This document shows positions 55,750 to 64,000 of a DNA stretch of 64,000 bases, in pieces (the first letter of the stretch is position 1; each line of letters opens with the position of its first letter). Origin of the DNA: Bacillota bacterium (lineage in GTDB: Bacteria; Bacillota; Clostridia; Acetivibrionales; DSM-1351); NCBI GenBank assembly GCA_023409265.1, contig JAEYHZ010000022.1:124001-188000 (forward strand), in the 5' to 3' direction. The notes under the pieces were generated by a model, which worked only from the letters and a program-made list of their open reading frames with translations, made no database searches and was not told where the DNA came from. The position numbers and the translations under genes are program-made.

Positions 55750-57228
55750 ATGGTAAAAATGATTCTGAACACCGATATAAAAAAAGGAATAATAAATAAA
55801 AATATATACGGGCATTTCGCTGAGCATCTTGGAAGATGCGTATATGAAGGAATATGGGTTGGAGAGGATTCTCAGATTCCAAATATAAAAGGCTTTCGTA
55901 CAGATGTAGTTGAAGCACTCAGAAAAATAAAAATTCCTGTTTTAAGATGGCCGGGAGGATGTTTCGCAGACGAGTACCACTGGATGGATGGCATAGGTCC
56001 AAGAGAAAAAAGGCCCTGTATGGTAAATACTCATTGGGGCGGCGTAGTTGAAAATAATCATTTTGGTACACATGAGTTTTTGGAATTTTGCCAGTTGATA
56101 GGTGCAGAGCCGTATATTTGCGGCAACCTAGGCAGCGGCACTGTTCAGGAAATGCAGCAGTGGGTGGAATATATTACCTTTGACGGTAAATCTCCAATGG
56201 CGGATTTGAGAAGAACAAACGGAAAAGATGAGCCCTGGAGCTTAAAATATTTCGGAGTCGGAAATGAAAACTGGGGCTGCGGCGGAAACATGCGGGCCGA
56301 ATATTATGCGGATCAGTACAGAAGATATGCTACCTACGTAAGAAACTTCGGAGATAACAAGATATACAAGATAGCAGGCGGTGCTTCAGTGGACGATTAT
56401 CATTGGACGGAAGTCCTTATGAGGGAAGCCGGAAAGCAAATGGATGGTTTAAGCCTTCATTACTATACAAGAATCTCTAAAGACTGGTCAAAACAGGGGT
56501 CGGCAACAGAGTTTGAGGAAAATGAATGGTTTTCGGTACTGCAAAATACTCTTTTCATGGAAGAACTTGTGAACAGGCACGCTACAATCATGGACAAATA
56601 TGATTCCGAGAAAAAAGTCGGTTTGATAGTTGACGAGTGGGGTACATGGTTCGCCGTGGAACCCGGCACCAATCCAGGCTTCCTGTACCAGCAAAATACA
56701 TTGAGAGATGCCATTGTAGCAGCAGTTCATTTTAATATATTCAATAATCATTGTGACAGGGTTCAAATGGCGAACATAGCTCAAATGATAAATGTTCTTC
56801 AGGCAGTAATCCTTACGGAGGGTCAAAAGATGCTTTTGACACCGACATATCATATATTTGATATGTATAAGGTTCATCACAATGCCGAATTGATTCCACT
56901 GGAATTCGAGAGCCCAGAATATATGTACAACGGAGAAAAAATTCCTCAGCTGAGTGTTTCCGCATCCGAAGACGGGGAGGGTAAAATTCATGTATCTATT
57001 TGTAACCTGAGTCCTTCTCAGGAGGCAGATATTGATCTCCATATACGCGGTATGGCAGCCAAAAACAGCACAGGTACTATTTTAACAGCAGGCGAAATGA
57101 ACGCTAAAAATGCTTTCAATGATACGAATAATGTAAGAACAGCAGCTTTTGAGGACCTGCGTCTTGAAAACAATCATGTTACCGGAAAAATACCTTCAAA
57201 GTCGGTAGTGATGCTTGAAATAGTATAA
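55750..57228 (+). CDS. abfA: Alpha-L-arabinofuranosidase, glycoside hydrolase family 51
   Basis: Retaining intracellular arabinofuranosidase with an (alpha/beta)8 barrel and C-terminal beta-domain. YGHFAEHLGRCVYEGIW and VLRWPGGCFADEYHW are family hallmarks; acid/base Glu173 in GNENW and nucleophile Glu296 in VDEWG are in the expected positions. 492 aa, no signal peptide. It follows the permeases without a clear terminator, so it is probably the last gene of the importer operon and releases arabinose from imported oligosaccharides. The ribosome site AGGAG is somewhat far (13 bases); ATG 55759 is an in-frame alternative. Confidence 0.96.
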   Translation: MVKMILNTDIKKGIINKNIYGHFAEHLGRCVYEGIWVGEDSQIPNIKGFRTDVVEALRKIKIPVLRWPGGCFADEYHWMDGIGPREKRPCMVNTHWGGVVENNHFGTHEFLEFCQLIGAEPYICGNLGSGTVQEMQQWVEYITFDGKSPMADLRRTNGKDEPWSLKYFGVGNENWGCGGNMRAEYYADQYRRYATYVRNFGDNKIYKIAGGASVDDYHWTEVLMREAGKQMDGLSLHYYTRISKDWSKQGSATEFEENEWFSVLQNTLFMEELVNRHATIMDKYDSEKKVGLIVDEWGTWFAVEPGTNPGFLYQQNTLRDAIVAAVHFNIFNNHCDRVQMANIAQMINVLQAVILTEGQKMLLTPTYHIFDMYKVHHNAELIPLEFESPEYMYNGEKIPQLSVSASEDGEGKIHVSICNLSPSQEADIDLHIRGMAAKNSTGTILTAGEMNAKNAFNDTNNVRTAAFEDLRLENNHVTGKIPSKSVVMLEIV

Positions 57229-57313
57229 ATCTGCTGGAATGGTCCGGGGATTTGCTATAATAAAATAAATACCGGAAATATTTACAAAATGAAATTTATA
57301 CTTTATAATTTTT

Positions 57314-57357
57314 ATGTCCTGGCATTGAATGTAAACGCCAGGACATTTGCTTTTATT
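57314..57357 (+). terminator. Terminator of the GH51 operon
   Basis: ATGTCCTGGC (57314-57323) pairs with GCCAGGACAT (57337-57346), followed by TTGCTTTTATTT. Confidence 0.78.
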
Positions 57358-57435
57358 TATCGGAAAGCATTAGCTTTTTCATATTCACAGGGAGTTATCT
57401 GCTAATTATCCGACAGCGATAAAACTATAATAAAG

Positions 57436-57498
57436 GTAAACAAATGATAAGAAAGTAAAGAGATGTTAATAGAATTGAAGGCTATATCATTTTATAAT
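57436..57498 (+). promoter_or_regulatory. Promoter of the third YesM/YesN system with paired GTAAA element
   Basis: GTAAA at 57436 and 57455 (19 bases apart) and TATAAT at 57493-57498, again 38 bases from the second GTAAA. The GAGGCCTC palindrome of the other two promoters is absent. This points to autoregulation by the encoded response regulator. Confidence 0.75.
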
Positions 57499-57628
57499 TT
57501 AGGTAGTTTATTTTATCCGGCGCTTGTGCCGACTTCAAAAAATGAATCACAATTGGTAATGGCAGGGTAACTTTGCAGAGAAAGCTTGCTAAGCATCAAA
57601 AATATTGAATTATTACTGAGGTATCATT

Positions 57629-59422
57629 ATGAAACAACTATTTTCTCACAGGTTTCTTAATAATTTTTCAATAACACAAAAAATGATGCTTATTTTTGTT
57701 GGATGTGTTATCGTACCGTTTTTAATTCAAAATATATTCTTTTTAAATGCAACAGAAAAGAATATTCAGGAAGAAATGATGCAGCGGCTCCAATTGTCCT
57801 TAAGTGAAAAAAAAAGCAAGGTCAACGGATGCATATCAGGATCAATGTCTTTGGCACTCAGGTATAATACAAACGAAATGCTGTATAATTTTTTGGACAC
57901 AAACTATGAAGAGAAGATTAACTATCTTATGGATTATCAGGATAATATCAAAAGTCTGCTGCTTTCCGATCTGGCCTATAACCAACAGGTTATTCAGCTG
58001 ACCCTCTATTCTGACAACCATACTTTATTCAATGGAGCGCTTGTTAAAAAAATAGGATCGGACGAATTTGACACCCTTGGAGAGAATTTACTTGATGGCC
58101 GGACGGATGAATTAACAAAATCAACAAATGGACCAAAACTAAGAGTAGCATTAGTTCCGCTGCAGTTAGCAACCGAGCACGACAAGAGTCTGAGTATTAT
58201 AAGGCCTTTGGTCTATTTCCCTCAATATTCAAAATATAAAAAATCTTTAAGAATAGATATTAATTTGTCTTATATCTCTTCAATGCTCAGAGAAAGCGAC
58301 CTGTTTGACAATATAGTCCTTGTTGATTCTGATAACAGAATAATTTCATCTGCCAATTCTTACCATGAGCTTGGCGCATTTAAGGTTTTTTCAGAGAATA
58401 CACTAAAAAAAGGTATCGTAGTGCTTAAGCAGCCTCTGGGGGATGTGCCTCTGTCACTTTATGGTTTTTACGATTCGAATATTATTTCAAAAGAATTTAA
58501 CTTTATGAGAGGAAAAACTATTTTGATTGCTTTTGGCAGTCTGCTGCTGGCATTCTTTTTTATTCTTATGGTAGCAGGCAATATCACTAAAAGGACAAAG
58601 CTGGTAGTGAACCTTTCAAAAAACATTGCAAAGGGAAATTTTACACAAATAAGCCAGGATAAAATTGGATGCGACGAAATAGGTGTTCTGGCTGACAGTA
58701 TTAATCATATGAGTTTACAGCTGCAAACCTTGATTGATGAGGAATATAATTCCCGGATAATTAAAGCCCAACTGGAACGAGAGAATGCACAGGCAAAACT
58801 CCTGGCTCTGCAGAGCCAGGTGGATCCCCATTTTATGTTTAATGCACTTGAAAGCATTAGATTAAAGGCTATAGTAAAAAATGAAGCTGAAACTGCCAAG
58901 ATAATAATGTATCTTTCTAAAATGTTCAGACATCTTATTAATTGGGATGATGACATAATATCCCTTAGCGGAGATATGAAATTTCTAGAAGAGTTTCTCT
59001 TTATTCAAAAGTACAGATTTGATGATGAATTTGAGTACGAAATAATGGTTGAAGAGGCAGCGAAGGCCTGTCTGCTGCCAAAGCTTATTATTCAGCCGGT
59101 AGTGGAAAATGCCTGTGTTCACGGTGTTGAGTCGGTTTCTCGAAACAGAAAGGTTAAAATATCCGTGGCTGTTATAGATAATCAGTTAATGATATCTGTT
59201 TCTGATAACGGAATAGGAATTGATGAAAGCCGTTTAGCAGAGTTGAAATTGATGCTTCAGGGAGGAAAAAAGCTTACTCACAGTGTCGGCTTGTACAATG
59301 TATATCAACGTTTGTCACTTTACTATGGCAAGAATTTTACCATGGATATTCATAGCAGGGAGAAATGCGGAACGGAAATAGACATAATCATACCTGTCAG
59401 GTACTCAAAGGAGGAATTTTAG
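57629..59422 (+). CDS. Sensor histidine kinase (YesM family)
   Basis: TM1 about residues 17-37, extracellular region to about 290, TM2 about 293-315, HAMP (GNITKRTKLVVNLSKNIAKG), then the His_kinase domain with QVDPHFMFN (His401), N-box IIQPVVENACVHG and G-box SDNGIGID. 597 aa. Its stop TAG shares its last base with the GTG start of the regulator. The promoter carries the same paired element as the arabinoside genes, so this pair is the best candidate for their control. Confidence 0.93.
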   Translation: MKQLFSHRFLNNFSITQKMMLIFVGCVIVPFLIQNIFFLNATEKNIQEEMMQRLQLSLSEKKSKVNGCISGSMSLALRYNTNEMLYNFLDTNYEEKINYLMDYQDNIKSLLLSDLAYNQQVIQLTLYSDNHTLFNGALVKKIGSDEFDTLGENLLDGRTDELTKSTNGPKLRVALVPLQLATEHDKSLSIIRPLVYFPQYSKYKKSLRIDINLSYISSMLRESDLFDNIVLVDSDNRIISSANSYHELGAFKVFSENTLKKGIVVLKQPLGDVPLSLYGFYDSNIISKEFNFMRGKTILIAFGSLLLAFFFILMVAGNITKRTKLVVNLSKNIAKGNFTQISQDKIGCDEIGVLADSINHMSLQLQTLIDEEYNSRIIKAQLERENAQAKLLALQSQVDPHFMFNALESIRLKAIVKNEAETAKIIMYLSKMFRHLINWDDDIISLSGDMKFLEEFLFIQKYRFDDEFEYEIMVEEAAKACLLPKLIIQPVVENACVHGVESVSRNRKVKISVAVIDNQLMISVSDNGIGIDESRLAELKLMLQGGKKLTHSVGLYNVYQRLSLYYGKNFTMDIHSREKCGTEIDIIIPVRYSKEEF

Positions 59423-60954
59423 TGTATTCAATTATGTTGGTGGATGATGAAAAAACAATCAGGGAGTATCTGCCTAAAGCCATCCCTTTTGAACAAAATG
59501 GATTTATGGTAAAAGGCACAGCCATAAATGGAGAAGAGGCCTTGGAAAAACTTACGGTTGTTAAGCCTGACTTAATTCTGCTTGACGTAAAGATGCCTGT
59601 TATGGACGGACTCCAATTCTTAAAGAAGCTTAGGAAAAGTGACTATTCAGACACTCTGGTTGTCATGCTCTCGGGGTACAGTGATTTTGAATATGCAAAA
59701 GAAGCCATGAAATACGGCGTAAAGGATTATTTAACAAAGCCCGTTGATGAGGACGAAATTATCCCGGTACTTCAATCAATTCATAGTGAACTGGAAGATA
59801 ACGTTGACAAAAAGAGTAATGATTTAATTCGTAAGAATTTGAATATGCTTAATAATTTATACAATGGGGCGGCAATAGGAAGAGATCAATTTATTGATCA
59901 TACTCTGATGACCTGCGTCCTTTTGCCTTGTTCATATGATCCTAAAGAAGGTAACCCGCATATCATACTCCAGGATTGTCTTAAGGATTTTTTAGGAGGA
60001 GAACTGGAGAACTATTTGTTCAGAACCAAAAGCAGTCAGTACACCTTTTTACTTCCGCCTAAAGCATTAGAACCCTTTAACAGCAACATAAAATGTTTTT
60101 CAAATAACCTACTCCCAATATTAAAAAAGCATAATTTAAATTGTTCCTTATTCTTTGATTCTTATATTTTCAATCATGAGGAAAATACCTTTAGAGAAGA
60201 TTTATCAAATCATATATATTCCATGCTGACCGAACTTTTTTACTCACCTATTGAGTTTATGGATTACAGTCCGGTCAATTTTACAAGCAGCGGGGAGTTG
60301 TGCTTTGAGCGTAAGTATATGGATGAGATCAGAGTAAATCTGCAATCGCTGAAAAGAGATGGCATTATCAATATTATTGATAAATTAATATGGGAAACTC
60401 AAAACATTCATTTGGGAATTCACTATATTCAAGAAATAAGTTACAGGATTTATTACCTTATTTTAGATGAAATTAATTCAGCAGACAACCAGAATGAAGC
60501 TGTGCTGGCCCGTCCGGAGTGGCTGGATTCCCCGTATTTTATATCTTTCAACAAATGGAAGGATATGCTTTGTTCCATGGTTACAGACGGTTTGGAATAT
60601 ATTGAGCGCAGATGTAAAATGACTAATTTAGGAGTTAGCAAGGATGTTATAAAATATGTACATCTTCACTATATGGAACCAATAAATATAAAAAAGGTGG
60701 CCGATAAATTCTTTGTGAATGCCGCTTATTTGGGAAGAGCATTTCAAAAGGCCACAGGAGTTAATTTTAACCAGTATGTGAACCAACTGAGGATAGCAGA
60801 GGCAAAAAGGCTTTTGATGCAGACAGACAAACTTATATATGAAATAGCTAATGAGGTAGGTTATTCCGAAAGCTGTTATTTTATCACCAAGTTTACCCAG
60901 GAGGTGGGGCAGAGCCCTAATGAGTACAGAAACCACAATGTCAGCGAAAAATAA
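59422..60954 (+). CDS. AraC-type response regulator (YesN family), candidate regulator of the paired GTAAA sites
   Basis: GTG start at 59422 with AAGGAGGA upstream, giving MYSIMLVDDEK; the frame is open from 59365 within the kinase end. Receiver with Asp55 in LLDVKMP, middle region, and two C-terminal AraC helix-turn-helix motifs (IKKVADKFFVNAAYLGRAFQK; IYEIANEVGYSESCYFITKF). 511 aa. AraC-type proteins with two helix-turn-helix motifs bind direct repeats about two helical turns apart, which fits the 19-base GTAAA spacing in three promoters here, including its own. Confidence 0.93.
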   Translation: MYSIMLVDDEKTIREYLPKAIPFEQNGFMVKGTAINGEEALEKLTVVKPDLILLDVKMPVMDGLQFLKKLRKSDYSDTLVVMLSGYSDFEYAKEAMKYGVKDYLTKPVDEDEIIPVLQSIHSELEDNVDKKSNDLIRKNLNMLNNLYNGAAIGRDQFIDHTLMTCVLLPCSYDPKEGNPHIILQDCLKDFLGGELENYLFRTKSSQYTFLLPPKALEPFNSNIKCFSNNLLPILKKHNLNCSLFFDSYIFNHEENTFREDLSNHIYSMLTELFYSPIEFMDYSPVNFTSSGELCFERKYMDEIRVNLQSLKRDGIINIIDKLIWETQNIHLGIHYIQEISYRIYYLILDEINSADNQNEAVLARPEWLDSPYFISFNKWKDMLCSMVTDGLEYIERRCKMTNLGVSKDVIKYVHLHYMEPINIKKVADKFFVNAAYLGRAFQKATGVNFNQYVNQLRIAEAKRLLMQTDKLIYEIANEVGYSESCYFITKFTQEVGQSPNEYRNHNVSEK

Positions 60955-61069
60955 TAAAGAGGCAGCAGGTATAATTATTTATATTTCATGTATTGTTTTT
61001 TAAATTACTTTGATTTTCCTCCATGATATCATTAGTTCATCAAAAATAAAGAAAGGTGGACTTTATAAA

Positions 61070-62809
61070 ATGAAAAAGATTAAAAAAGTTCTAGCAGCTA
61101 TACTTGCCTCATCTGTAGTTCTTTCTTTTGCTGCTTGTGGTTCCAAAGATAATTCTTCTGGAGCAACAACAAGTTCACAGACTTCCACGTCTACAGCAGC
61201 TGCAACAACTTCAGCCACTGCAGAAAAGGATCCTGAAACAGGTTTACCAATGATGGCAGACCGCAATAATCCAATAACTTTTAAAGTATTTTTACGTGAC
61301 CCGGGTCAGGCGCCTTCAAAGGACAACCCGGTTCTTAAGAAAATAACAGAATTAACAGGTGTTACAATGGAATTTGAATTCCTTGTTGGTGATTTGCAGC
61401 AAAAAATTGGAGTAATGCTTGCCGGCGGAGATTATCCGGATGTAGTATTCGGAGAAGGTGCAAAGTTTGTTGATGCAGGTGCTGCTATACCAATTGAAGA
61501 TAAAATAATTAACTATCCAAATCTTAAAAGACATTATGAAAAATTTATGGATAAAATGAAGGCCGGATTTGGAGACGGACATGCATATACTATAGAAAAT
61601 TATAACGCATATGAAAATGATCCTCCTATATTCCAGAACGGTGGCGCAGGTTTCTTCATGCAGAAGGCTGTAATTGAGGAATCCGGATATAAGATACCAA
61701 AGACAGTTGATGAATACTTCCAGATGATTGAAGACTACAAAGCAAAACATCCTGATATTGATGGAGTAAAGACAATCGGATTTGAAGTTCTCAGTGACGG
61801 ATGGAGAGACTTCTGCTTGCGTAACCCTGCAATGCACCTCTTAGGTTCAGGTAATGAAGGCGATGTTATCGTAGATCAGAATTCGTTTACAGCGTCACTT
61901 TATCAGATAACTGACACTGCAAAAGCTTGGTATAAGAAGCTGAACGATGAGTATCATAAGGGTATTATTGAAGCTGAAACATTTACTCAAAACTATGACC
62001 AATACATTGCAAGATTGTCATCCGGAGCAGTGCTTGGTACATTCGACCAGTATTGGAATTTCCAAAAAGCTGATGATACTTTGAAAGCAGCTAAAAAATT
62101 CAATCGTACATACATTGCTGTTCCGATAGCAAATCCTGGTGTCAAGGATAACTTTATTGACCCGCCGGCAGCAATTACAGGAACCGGTGGATTACTTATT
62201 ACAAAGAATTGCAAAAATGTAGACCGTTTGCTTGCATACTATGATTATTTGTTAAATCGTGAAGTTCAGGACTACCTCGCATGGGGTGTAGAAGGCAAGG
62301 ACTGGGTAAAAGTCGGTACCAACGGAAGAAAATTAACCGATGAACGTCGTGAAATAATGAGAGATACTGCCAAGAAACGTGAAATGACAGGTGATACTTT
62401 GTGGCAGTATACTCCAAAAATGCAGGGTATGTATGATGATGGAACTCCTTGTGATCCAGGCGCATCCAAAGAAGAATACATGGCAGCTTTATCAGAGTAC
62501 GATCAGAACTTCCTTAAGGCACTCAATGTAGAGTTCCCGGCAGGAATATTGTCAGAACCGGTTAAACGTGCCGACTACTATCCGGTTTGGTCATTCCCGA
62601 TTGAAGATGGAAGTCCTGCAAAGGTTGCAAATACAAGATTCATTGATGTTTGCCGTAAGTATGATCCACAGTTGATTTTGGCTAAACCGGCAGATTATGA
62701 CGCTTTATGGGATAAGTTTGTAAAAGAAGTTGAGGCTGCTAATCCACAGCCATATCTGGATGAAGTAAATCGTCAGATTAAAGAAAAGATGGATGCGGCT
62801 AAAAAATAG
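61070..62809 (+). CDS. Sugar-binding lipoprotein of a third ABC importer
   Basis: Lipobox FAAC in a normal lipoprotein signal, Ser/Thr/Ala-rich spacer, then a 579-residue family-1 binding domain (DYPDVVFGEGAKF; GGLLITKNCKNVDRLLAYYDYL). The start is ATG 61070, with AAAGGTGG upstream. It follows the response regulator by 115 bases and precedes its permeases, a kinase-regulator-importer arrangement. Not a close relative of the 42268/51978 pair; it is nearer in style to the protein at the window start. Confidence 0.95.
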   Translation: MKKIKKVLAAILASSVVLSFAACGSKDNSSGATTSSQTSTSTAAATTSATAEKDPETGLPMMADRNNPITFKVFLRDPGQAPSKDNPVLKKITELTGVTMEFEFLVGDLQQKIGVMLAGGDYPDVVFGEGAKFVDAGAAIPIEDKIINYPNLKRHYEKFMDKMKAGFGDGHAYTIENYNAYENDPPIFQNGGAGFFMQKAVIEESGYKIPKTVDEYFQMIEDYKAKHPDIDGVKTIGFEVLSDGWRDFCLRNPAMHLLGSGNEGDVIVDQNSFTASLYQITDTAKAWYKKLNDEYHKGIIEAETFTQNYDQYIARLSSGAVLGTFDQYWNFQKADDTLKAAKKFNRTYIAVPIANPGVKDNFIDPPAAITGTGGLLITKNCKNVDRLLAYYDYLLNREVQDYLAWGVEGKDWVKVGTNGRKLTDERREIMRDTAKKREMTGDTLWQYTPKMQGMYDDGTPCDPGASKEEYMAALSEYDQNFLKALNVEFPAGILSEPVKRADYYPVWSFPIEDGSPAKVANTRFIDVCRKYDPQLILAKPADYDALWDKFVKEVEAANPQPYLDEVNRQIKEKMDAAKK

Positions 62810-62831
62810 CCATAACAATAATCCTTAACCG

Positions 62832-62865
62832 GAAGAGAGGACAATCTCCTCTCTTCTAGTTTTAT
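62832..62865 (+). terminator. Intercistronic hairpin between binding protein and permeases
   Basis: GAAGAGAGGA (62832-62841), 5-base loop, TCCTCTCTTC (62847-62856), then TAGTTTTA. Probably a partial terminator giving excess binding protein. Confidence 0.7.
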
Positions 62866-62951
62866 AAGCCTCTAGGGTACACTGTAAACTCTAAAACATA
62901 TGGAATTGGGGTTGACAGCGTGCAAAACTAACCAGATTTGGAGAGATTATT

Positions 62952-63914
62952 ATGGAACAAAAAAGCGTTGTATTACAAACTAAAACTATTCAGACAAATA
63001 AACGGATTAAAAGAATAAAAGAATATAAGCAGCAAATACCGCTTTTTATTATGGTTATACCTTGCATGATACTGACCTTTATTTTCTGCTACTATCCCCT
63101 TTCAGGATGGATTATGGCTTTCCAGAACTTCAGGCCGGCTAAAGGGTATTTGCATTCAAAGTTTGTGGGCTTTGACCAGTTTACCTTTATGTTTAATGAC
63201 CCTGTATTCTGGAGAACTTTTAAAAACACTATCGGCATGTCGATAATGAATTTGGTTTTCGGCTTTGTTTTTGCAATAGGGTTTGCATTATTATTAAATG
63301 AAATCCGCAGTATCGGTTTTAAAAGAGTTGTACAAACAGCATCCTATTTACCTCACTTTCTTAGCTGGGTAATAGTTTGTTCATTAATATCAAATATATT
63401 ATCAACCTATGATGGAACACTCAATAATCTTCTGATGGGTCTTGGCCTTATCGACAAACCTGTATTATGGCTGGGAGAACAGAAGTATTTCTGGTGGATT
63501 GTTTCGTTTTCACATGTATGGAAGGAAGTAGGCTGGAACTCAATTATTTATATTGCTGCAATGTCTTCAATTGATACCGAACTATATGAAGCCTGTGAAA
63601 TTGATGGCGGGAATCGTTATAGAAAAATGTGGCATGTTACTCTTCCCGGAATTCGCCCAACCATAGTTGTACTCTTAATAATGAATTTAGGCTGGCTGTT
63701 GAATGCCGGCTTCGAAGTACAGTACCTTTTCGGCAGAGGCTTGGTAATGGATGTATCTGAAACAATAGACATCTATGTACTGAAATATGGTATTACTCTT
63801 GGTAATTATTCTTTAGGAACTGCGGCAGGTATTTTCAAATCTGTAATATCAATTGCTCTGGTTTCAATATCAAACTATATATCCGGAAAACTTGATGAAA
63901 ACAGCGTATTCTAA
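62952..63914 (+). CDS. ABC importer permease (LplB type)
   Basis: 320 residues, six membrane helices after a basic N-terminal tail (NKRIKRIKEYKQQIPLFIM), EAA loop YEACEIDGGNRYRKMW..LPG, in which the usual Ala is Cys. It pairs with the binding protein at 61070 and the permease that starts at 63927. Confidence 0.95.
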   Translation: MEQKSVVLQTKTIQTNKRIKRIKEYKQQIPLFIMVIPCMILTFIFCYYPLSGWIMAFQNFRPAKGYLHSKFVGFDQFTFMFNDPVFWRTFKNTIGMSIMNLVFGFVFAIGFALLLNEIRSIGFKRVVQTASYLPHFLSWVIVCSLISNILSTYDGTLNNLLMGLGLIDKPVLWLGEQKYFWWIVSFSHVWKEVGWNSIIYIAAMSSIDTELYEACEIDGGNRYRKMWHVTLPGIRPTIVVLLIMNLGWLLNAGFEVQYLFGRGLVMDVSETIDIYVLKYGITLGNYSLGTAAGIFKSVISIALVSISNYISGKLDENSVF

Positions 63915-63926
63915 GGGGGGGTTAAA

Positions 63927-64000
63927 ATGAAAAACAGTGGCTTGGCAACAAAAGGCAGCAAAATTGAATCTTTTATATTTTACACGATTAATACAATAAT
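63927..64000 (+). CDS. ABC importer permease (LplC type), cut by the window end
   Basis: ATG with AAGGGGGGG upstream, 13 bases after the LplB-type permease. The visible residues MKNSGLATKGSKIESFIFYT begin a first membrane helix. Position and start match the second permease of such operons. Confidence 0.8.
   Translation, partial: MKNSGLATKGSKIESFIFYTINTI

Larger units (their letters stand above)
57229..57628 (+). other. Intergenic region upstream of the third kinase
   Basis: No gene. It holds the terminator at 57314-57357, the paired GTAAA/TATAAT promoter at 57436-57498, and a leader of about 125 bases. Confidence 0.6.

Noticed and set aside
1..64000. Prophage, CRISPR-Cas, toxin-antitoxin or secondary-metabolite cluster
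   Set aside because: No integrase, phage structural genes, repeat-spacer array, small paired toxin genes or synthase domains were seen on either strand.

Overview
The window comes from a low-GC Gram-positive bacterium of the Bacillota, most likely a plant-polysaccharide-degrading clostridium (Ruminiclostridium/Clostridium cluster III-like). This is inferred from A+T-rich DNA, strong AGGAGG ribosome sites with frequent TTG and GTG starts, lipoprotein signal peptides, S-layer homology (SLH) domains, and the density of glycoside hydrolases, CUT1 sugar ABC importers and YesM/YesN-type two-component systems. No rRNA, tRNA, CRISPR array or intact transposase was found.

Layout. (1) 1-7750: 3' part of a sugar-binding lipoprotein, a GH38 alpha-mannosidase, and an AraC-type response regulator with its sensor kinase. 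(2) 7958-15295: a giant S-layer-anchored multidomain protein, interrupted near its N-terminus by an in-frame TGA where the other repeats have Trp. (3) 15501-25063: a GNAT acetyltransferase, a LiaS/LiaR-like two-component system, and an efflux locus (lipoprotein, two permease/ATPase pairs, membrane-fusion lipoprotein) with a structured, probably non-coding insert in the middle. (4) 25259-35509: a LacI-type regulon with three TAAGCGCTTA operators. It holds a secreted metallophosphatase-FnIII-GH8 fusion, a sugar ABC importer with lacI, and a divergent GH4 glycosidase plus sugar kinase. (5) 35529-38518: an AraC regulator divergent from a GH127 beta-L-arabinofuranosidase. (6) 38758-43998: a second kinase/regulator pair with an orphan binding protein. 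(7) 44313-49087: a GntR/FCD regulator, GH30, an IlvD/Edd dehydratase and a DapA-family aldolase. (8) 49408-57228: a 729-residue protein of unknown family, an ABC importer whose binding protein is a paralogue of the orphan, and a GH51 arabinofuranosidase. (9) 57629-64000: a third kinase/regulator pair and another importer that runs off the window.

How it fits together. Binding proteins capture oligosaccharides outside the cell. Permeases import them, using an ATPase that is not encoded here. Signal-peptide-less hydrolases (GH38, GH4, GH127, GH30, GH51) cut them in the cytoplasm. In the GH4 locus an ABC importer and a kinase seem to stand in for a PTS. In the GntR locus a dehydratase and an aldolase suggest non-phosphorylative aldonate catabolism.

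Main regulatory observation. The promoters of 49408, 51978 and 57629 share a paired GTAAA element, with 19 nt between repeat starts, exactly 38 nt upstream of a TATAAT box. Two of them also carry the palindrome TTGAGGCCTCAA over the expected transcription start. The most unusual items are the TGA-for-Trp codon, the phosphatase-GH8 fusion, the shared promoter architecture, the structured insert at 21797-22010, and the 729-residue protein.
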